Shown here: piece by piece, positions 5,953-9,241 of the stretch
Position numbering within the stretch: the first letter of the stretch is position 1
How the letters are laid out: every line of letters starts with the position of its first letter
Assembly (NCBI GenBank): GCA_023228885.1
Contig: JALOAJ010000059.1
Span: 1 to 9,241 of the forward strand
DNA: 9,241 nucleotides
DNA from: Bacillota bacterium
GTDB lineage: Bacteria; Bacillota; Clostridia; Monoglobales; Firm-18
Reading direction: 5' to 3'
The notes under the pieces: model-generated
What the model was told of the DNA's origin: nothing
The model's database searches: none
What the model saw: only the letters and a program-made list of their open reading frames with translations
Made by a program: the position numbers and the translations under genes

Positions 5953-7453
5953 GCGTGTCACCTATTTTCTTTAATGTAAAAGGAATGCTGTTTAAAATAT
6001 CGCTTGCAAGCATTCCATGCTGCCCGAATTGCTCTGCTGCGCAGTCGCCCGACAACGCATGAATATAAACGCCGCTTATTGCCGCTTGGGAAAGGGCAAG
6101 CCCTTGTGCCGCAAAGGATGCTATTATTCCGGCAAGCACATCTCCGCTTCCGGCGGTTGCCATACCGCTGTTACCACCCGTGTTTAGATGGATATCGCCG
6201 TTTGGCAAGGCGACAATGCTGTTTGCGCCTTTTAGAACCGTTATTACATTATATTCGCAAGCGAAGTTTTTGGCAACTGCAACGGCGTTATTTTGTATTT
6301 CTAAAGGGGATATCCCTGTAAGCCGAGACATTTCTCCTATGTGCGGGGTAATTGCAAGCTTGCATTTTTTTCTTTTTAAGATGCTTTTGTTATCGGCTAT
6401 CGCATTTATACCGTCCGCATCAAGTATCAAGGGCGCCTGCGAAGTTTCAATAATATGTGAAACAATTTTTTCAAGGTCATCCGACCGACCCAAACCGCAA
6501 CCGCAAAGAATTGCATCTGCTTTTTTTAACTCTTTGCCCAAAGCGTCGATACAACCATAACTAAGCATTCCATTGCTGCTTTTCAAGGGGATAATGATAG
6601 CCTCGTTGAGCTTGCATGCCATAATGTCGGATATGCAATCAGCAGCCCCAAGAGTTACAACGCCGCAGCCCGATTTTAATGCCGCAAGCGAAGAAAGATA
6701 TGCGGCGCCGGTGTAATTTATTGACCCACAGATGGCAAACACCTTTCCATAGGTGCCTTTGTGTGAGTTTTTAAACCTTTTTGTAAGGCAAGCGTTTTCT
6801 GTTACAAAGGCAGTTATATTTTGCCTTTGTATTGCAGGCTCGGCAAAAGAAATATTGCAAAGCGTAACCTCTCCTGCATATTCAGCCGCCGGATATAATA
6901 AAAGCCCCCATTTAAAAAGCCCGAAAGTTAAAGTAGAGTTTGCGCGAACGCACCCGCCCTCAACCACGCCGCTATCCGGATTCATTCCGCTTGGAATATC
7001 AACGGATATAACATATTTGCCCGAACGATTAATTGCATCTATGGCGCTTTTGACCTTTCCGCGGGGTGCGCCCACAGCGCCAATGCCCAGCAATGCATCG
7101 ATTACAACATCACAGCCCGCTAAATCCGCTTCGTCAAAACCGTTTTTTATTTTTATGCCTATCTTTTTGGCAGCCGAAAAATTAATAAAAGCGTTGCCGG
7201 AAAGTTCTTCAGGGTCACACATCAGCAATATTGTTACAGTTGCGCCGCTATTGTGCAAATGGCGCGCCGCAACAAATCCGTCACCGCCGTTGTTGCCTTT
7301 TCCGCAAACCACGCAAAAGCTTTTGCCGTGAGTTGCTGAATGTTCCGCAACAGCCCTGCCGGCATTTTCCATAAGCGCAATGCCGGGAATGCCGTAATCG
7401 TTTATTGTTAACTCATCAATTTTTTTCATTTGAGCAGCAGTTGCAATTCTCAT
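5939..7453 (-). CDS. nnr: Bifunctional NAD(P)H-hydrate epimerase / ADP-dependent NAD(P)H-hydrate dehydratase
   Basis: This enzyme repairs damaged nicotinamide cofactors: it epimerises R-NAD(P)HX to the S form and dehydrates S-NAD(P)HX back to NAD(P)H with ADP. The 504 residues form two domains. The N-terminal YjeF_N epimerase (about 1-215) carries GIPGIALMENAGRA (21-34), GKGNNGGDGF (51-60) and VDIPSGM (151-157). The C-terminal ribokinase-like dehydratase (about 225-495) begins at HKGTYGKV (231-238) and carries LDADGIN (344-350), TPHIGEM (369-375) and the nucleotide and catalytic motif TAGSGDVLAG (433-442) with D438. The start ATG 7453 has GGAGG 7 bases upstream. It overlaps the acpS stop by four bases (ATGA) and its own 3' end overlaps alr by 14 bases, so it is the third gene of the operon. 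Both domains look complete. Confidence 0.96.
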   Translation of the reverse strand: MRIATAAQMKKIDELTINDYGIPGIALMENAGRAVAEHSATHGKSFCVVCGKGNNGGDGFVAARHLHNSGATVTILLMCDPEELSGNAFINFSAAKKIGIKIKNGFDEADLAGCDVVIDALLGIGAVGAPRGKVKSAIDAINRSGKYVISVDIPSGMNPDSGVVEGGCVRANSTLTFGLFKWGLLLYPAAEYAGEVTLCNISFAEPAIQRQNITAFVTENACLTKRFKNSHKGTYGKVFAICGSINYTGAAYLSSLAALKSGCGVVTLGAADCISDIMACKLNEAIIIPLKSSNGMLSYGCIDALGKELKKADAILCGCGLGRSDDLEKIVSHIIETSQAPLILDADGINAIADNKSILKRKKCKLAITPHIGEMSRLTGISPLEIQNNAVAVAKNFACEYNVITVLKGANSIVALPNGDIHLNTGGNSGMATAGSGDVLAGIIASFAAQGLALSQAAISGVYIHALSGDCAAEQFGQHGMLASDILNSIPFTLKKIGDTHDNC

Positions 7454-7794
7454 TTAACCGCCTCCGTTGCAATAACGCTTGCGGCAGCGTATTGCTTGCT
7501 GTGCGTTATCGACACAAAAAAATGCAGCTTTTCTTTTCCCTTCATTGTTAAAAGCGGCTTTCCGTTGCCGTCGTAACTTATTTGCACATCCTTTATAAAA
7601 CCGCAGCCCGCCGCCTTAACCGCCGCTTCCTTTGCGGCAAAGCAACCTGCTATGGTAGCGATGTTATACCGCCTTTTTTTAAAATATTTTAACTCGTCTG
7701 TCGTGAAAACACGAAAAAGAAGCCGAGGTTGCCTTGCAATTGCAGCCTCAAGCCGTTTAATCTCAATAATATCAATGCCGTTACCCGTTATCAT
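7450..7794 (-). CDS. acpS: Holo-[acyl-carrier-protein] synthase
   Basis: AcpS transfers 4'-phosphopantetheine from CoA to the conserved serine of apo-ACP and so activates fatty-acid synthesis. From ATG 7794 it has 114 residues, typical for AcpS. GNGIDIIEI contains the metal-binding D8. FAAKEAAVKA (52-61) contains the second acidic ligand E56. VSITHSKQYAAASVI (94-108) is the conserved C-terminal motif. A TTG-type extension to 7836 is possible but is not family-like, and it runs through the upstream gene. ATG 7794 forms a four-base ATGA overlap with the upstream stop. No good ribosome binding site is seen, so translation probably depends on coupling to the upstream membrane protein gene. The 3' end overlaps the next gene by four bases. 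Confidence 0.96.
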   Translation of the reverse strand: MITGNGIDIIEIKRLEAAIARQPRLLFRVFTTDELKYFKKRRYNIATIAGCFAAKEAAVKAAGCGFIKDVQISYDGNGKPLLTMKGKEKLHFFVSITHSKQYAAASVIATEAVK

Positions 7795-8306
7795 GCCGTG
7801 TAAAAAACATTTCTCGGAACATACCTTGAAAAACAATCCAGCATTTTATCTGTAGGTTCGAAAGTGAAACAGGTTTTTTCGTTGTCTTTATTCAATATAA
7901 CAAAATAAACGCGGGGGCTTTTCGTGTTGCTTGAAAAATCAAACCTTTTTGTAATGTTAGGGTTATTAAATTCAGCCATATGTTCTTGGTTTAGCGGTGC
8001 AAAATATTCAAAGTTACGGGAATGTGCGGAAATAACGCGCGTTCGTTTTCGCCTTGCCGCAATCTTATCAATGTCAAGCTCACCGTTTGTTACGATATAT
8101 TCATATTCAATATTTTGAGCGGAAATCCCAATATAAAGCATATAAATAACGCCTGCCAACAGGAGCAGAAAAAAGCTTTGCAAATACCCTGCAAACGCCG
8201 TTAAAAGAAGGATAAGTAATATTGCGCCAACAATCATTGCAAATATAAGAAGAAATTCCTTTGCGCCCTTTTTTTGTGTAACAATATATTCATTAAAAAA
8301 ATCCAT
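7791..8306 (-). CDS. Two-helix membrane protein, probably DUF6106 family
   Basis: The function is unknown. From ATG 8306, preceded by AAGGGG at a 6-base spacing, it has 171 residues. A TTG start at 8321 would overlap that binding site and is less likely. Residues about 18-38 and 43-61 are two strongly hydrophobic segments with a short loop, so both ends probably lie on the same side of the membrane, most likely the cytoplasm. The first soluble stretch contains EYEYIVTNGELDIDKI (67-82) followed by the basic patch ARRKRTR. As I recall, this is the hallmark of the clostridial family DUF6106. The rest is a small mixed alpha/beta domain. It is the first gene of the acpS operon and overlaps acpS by four bases, which suggests a shared expression need but does not show a role. 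Confidence 0.82.
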   Translation of the reverse strand: MDFFNEYIVTQKKGAKEFLLIFAMIVGAILLILLLTAFAGYLQSFFLLLLAGVIYMLYIGISAQNIEYEYIVTNGELDIDKIAARRKRTRVISAHSRNFEYFAPLNQEHMAEFNNPNITKRFDFSSNTKSPRVYFVILNKDNEKTCFTFEPTDKMLDCFSRYVPRNVFYTA

Positions 8307-8336
8307 AAGCAACCCCTTCAACTGTTTGTTGATATA

Positions 8337-8365
8337 ATACTAACATAAAAACACTTACTTTTCAA
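8337..8365 (-). promoter_or_regulatory. Sigma-A promoter of the DUF6106-acpS-nnr-alr operon
   Basis: On the minus strand the -35 is TTGAAA (8365-8360), the spacer is 17 bases and the -10 is TAGTAT (8342-8337). Transcription should begin near 8330, about 24 bases before the ATG at 8306. It is weaker than the divergent promoter at 8406-8434. No operator repeat is obvious. Confidence 0.6.
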
Positions 8366-8405
8366 GTATAACAAAAATTTTGTTTGTGTCGAATTATGTA
8401 TCTTC

Positions 8406-8434
8406 TTGACAGAGTAGACAATTGCCGTTATAAT
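8406..8434 (+). promoter_or_regulatory. Consensus sigma-A promoter upstream of the seven-helix membrane protein
   Basis: Both hexamers are perfect, TTGACA (8406-8411) and TATAAT (8429-8434), with the optimal 17-base spacer. Transcription should start near 8441, about 40 bases before ATG 8480. Such a match predicts strong transcription unless a repressor binds. No clear operator is seen. Confidence 0.85.
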
Positions 8435-8466
8435 ATAATTGGGTTAAATTAATTTATAGGGATAAA

Positions 8467-8487
8467 ATGGGTTTGCGATATGGGTGA
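8467..8487 (+). other. Possible six-codon leader ORF overlapping the next gene start
   Basis: ATG 8467 opens MGLRYG and stops at TGA 8485-8487, five bases beyond the first base of the main ATG at 8480. The only ribosome binding site in the leader, AGGGA (8458-8462), is 4 bases from ATG 8467 but 17 from ATG 8480. The short ORF could capture ribosomes and pass them on by re-initiation. It could also be chance. Confidence 0.3.
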
Positions 8488-9112
8488 AATACTGTTTGAT
8501 TTAAGCTATCTTACTGCTGCATTGTTTTTCGGTCTTTTTTTTATTTTTACCGGGGTTGATAATGGCGCTCGCACATTGGCAGGCGTTATGGCATTGGTAT
8601 TGGTTATTGGAGATGCGTTTCATCTTTTGCCGCGCATATGGTTTATTCTAAACAAAGGGAAAAAGCAACTGCATTCAGCGTTGGGACGGGGCAAACAGGT
8701 TACATCTATCACTATGACCATCTTTTACCTGCTTTTATGGCAGCTTGGTATTTTGCTTTTTTCTCCATCAGGTATCAATGCTTGGACATATGCAGTGTAC
8801 GCCATAGCATCAATAAGAATTATAATTTGCTTGTTTCCGCAAAATAATTGGCGGGAGCGGTTTTCACCCCAATTTTGGGTTATCCTGCGCAACATCCCGT
8901 TTTTGTTGTTAGGAGGCATTGTTGCAGGGCTATTTTTCATATATAGGTTTATGTTTGTTGGGTTTAGTTTTATGTGGCTTGCCATTGCGCTAAGTTTTGT
9001 ATTTTATATTCCTGTGGCATTTTGGACAAGCAAAAACCCGAAAATCGGTATCTTGATGTTACCTAAAACCTGTGCTTATATTTGGATGTTAATCATGTGC
9101 CTTTCGTTATAG
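8480..9112 (+). CDS. Seven-helix membrane protein of unknown function
   Basis: The 210 residues are mostly hydrophobic. Likely membrane segments lie near 8-25, 31-49, 76-95, 101-119, 136-155, 162-182 and 189-208. Conserved-looking polar motifs are GDAFHLLPR (44-52), GKQVTSITMTIFY (71-83), CLFPQNNW (117-124), RNIPF (137-141) and LPKTCAYIW (194-202). From memory these recur in an unnamed membrane family common in anaerobic Firmicutes. No transporter or enzyme signature is recognised. The gene follows a consensus promoter. The start ATG 8480 has no well-spaced ribosome binding site, because AGGGA is 17 bases away and better placed for a short upstream ORF. The catalase gene begins 68 bases downstream with no terminator between, so the two may share a transcript. 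Confidence 0.8.
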   Translation: MGEILFDLSYLTAALFFGLFFIFTGVDNGARTLAGVMALVLVIGDAFHLLPRIWFILNKGKKQLHSALGRGKQVTSITMTIFYLLLWQLGILLFSPSGINAWTYAVYAIASIRIIICLFPQNNWRERFSPQFWVILRNIPFLLLGGIVAGLFFIYRFMFVGFSFMWLAIALSFVFYIPVAFWTSKNPKIGILMLPKTCAYIWMLIMCLSL

Positions 9113-9180
9113 AATACTTTGCAAAAGGTTCTATTAATCAAGGCATATTTATAAAATTAAATAAGAAAGGAAGTTTTGCA

Positions 9181-9241
9181 ATGGAAAAATATAAAAAATT
9201 AACAAACGAAGTGGGGGCTCCAGTGCCGGATAATGAAAACG
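9181..9241 (+). CDS. katA: Catalase, N-terminal fragment (cut by window end)
   Basis: Only 20 full codons are visible. They include KKLTNEVGAPVPDNEN (5-20), which matches the N-terminal arm of clade-type monofunctional haem catalases (KKLT...GAPV.DN.N). These enzymes disproportionate hydrogen peroxide to water and oxygen in the cytoplasm. The ATG 9181 is preceded by AAGGA with about 9 bases of spacing. The catalytic His and Asn and the haem-ligand Tyr lie outside the window, so intactness cannot be judged. A catalase would give oxidative-stress tolerance to a probable anaerobe. Confidence 0.82.
   Translation, partial: MEKYKKLTNEVGAPVPDNEN

Noticed and set aside
6753..7331. 192-codon plus-strand frame within the NAD(P)HX repair gene
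   Set aside because: It lies wholly opposite a gene with complete catalytic motifs; composition reflects the complementary strand and no family is recognisable.
9113..9134. Terminator between the membrane protein and catalase
   Set aside because: The possible hairpin is short, AT-rich and lacks a T-run.
9149..9164. PerR-like box upstream of catalase
   Set aside because: The match to TTATAATNATTATAA covers only about nine positions in very AT-rich DNA, no better than chance.
1..9241. CRISPR array, insertion sequence or phage genes
   Set aside because: No regularly spaced repeats, transposase, integrase or terminal inverted repeats were seen.

Overview
The window looks like chromosomal DNA of a low-GC Gram-positive bacterium of the Clostridia type. 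The reasons are AT-rich intergenic DNA with near-consensus sigma-A promoters, purine-rich ribosome binding sites, a Bacillus/Clostridium-type acpS-alr-mazE-mazF gene order, and protein sequences that read like clostridial family members. The species cannot be named from the sequence.

Left part (1-1021). The 3' end of an unrecognised, possibly exported, protein gene runs in from outside. About 350 bp without a convincing gene follow; they include a GC-richer patch with two adjacent stem-loops. A tRNA-Ser(GGA) gene with encoded CCA lies on the minus strand and has its own terminator. Its promoter is an almost perfectly symmetric bidirectional element (972-1021) that also points into the next gene.

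Centre (1037-4797). trmN6 (tRNA1(Val) adenine-37 methyltransferase) on the plus strand converges, with a single base between stop codons, on glnS (glutaminyl-tRNA synthetase) on the minus strand. Upstream of glnS, and read in the same direction, are a small exported protein gene that ends in a terminator and a MazE/MazF (EndoAI/EndoA) toxin-antitoxin pair. The pair has its own strong promoter and candidate operator repeats.

Right-centre (4798-8306). A tightly overlapping minus-strand operon holds a two-helix membrane protein (probably DUF6106), acpS (holo-ACP synthase), a bifunctional NAD(P)HX epimerase/dehydratase and alr (alanine racemase). The genes overlap by 4, 4 and 14 bases. The operon joins fatty-acid synthesis priming, nicotinamide cofactor repair and D-alanine supply for peptidoglycan. 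No terminator was seen between alr and mazEF, so read-through is possible.

Right end (8322-9241). A divergent intergenic region carries a promoter for each direction. A seven-helix membrane protein of unknown function follows on the plus strand, then the first 20 codons of a catalase gene cut by the window edge.

The window is mostly conserved housekeeping. The observations most worth checking are the symmetric tRNA-Ser/trmN6 promoter, the structured GC-rich patch beside the tRNA 3' end, the repeats at the mazEF promoter, and the exported protein encoded just behind mazF.
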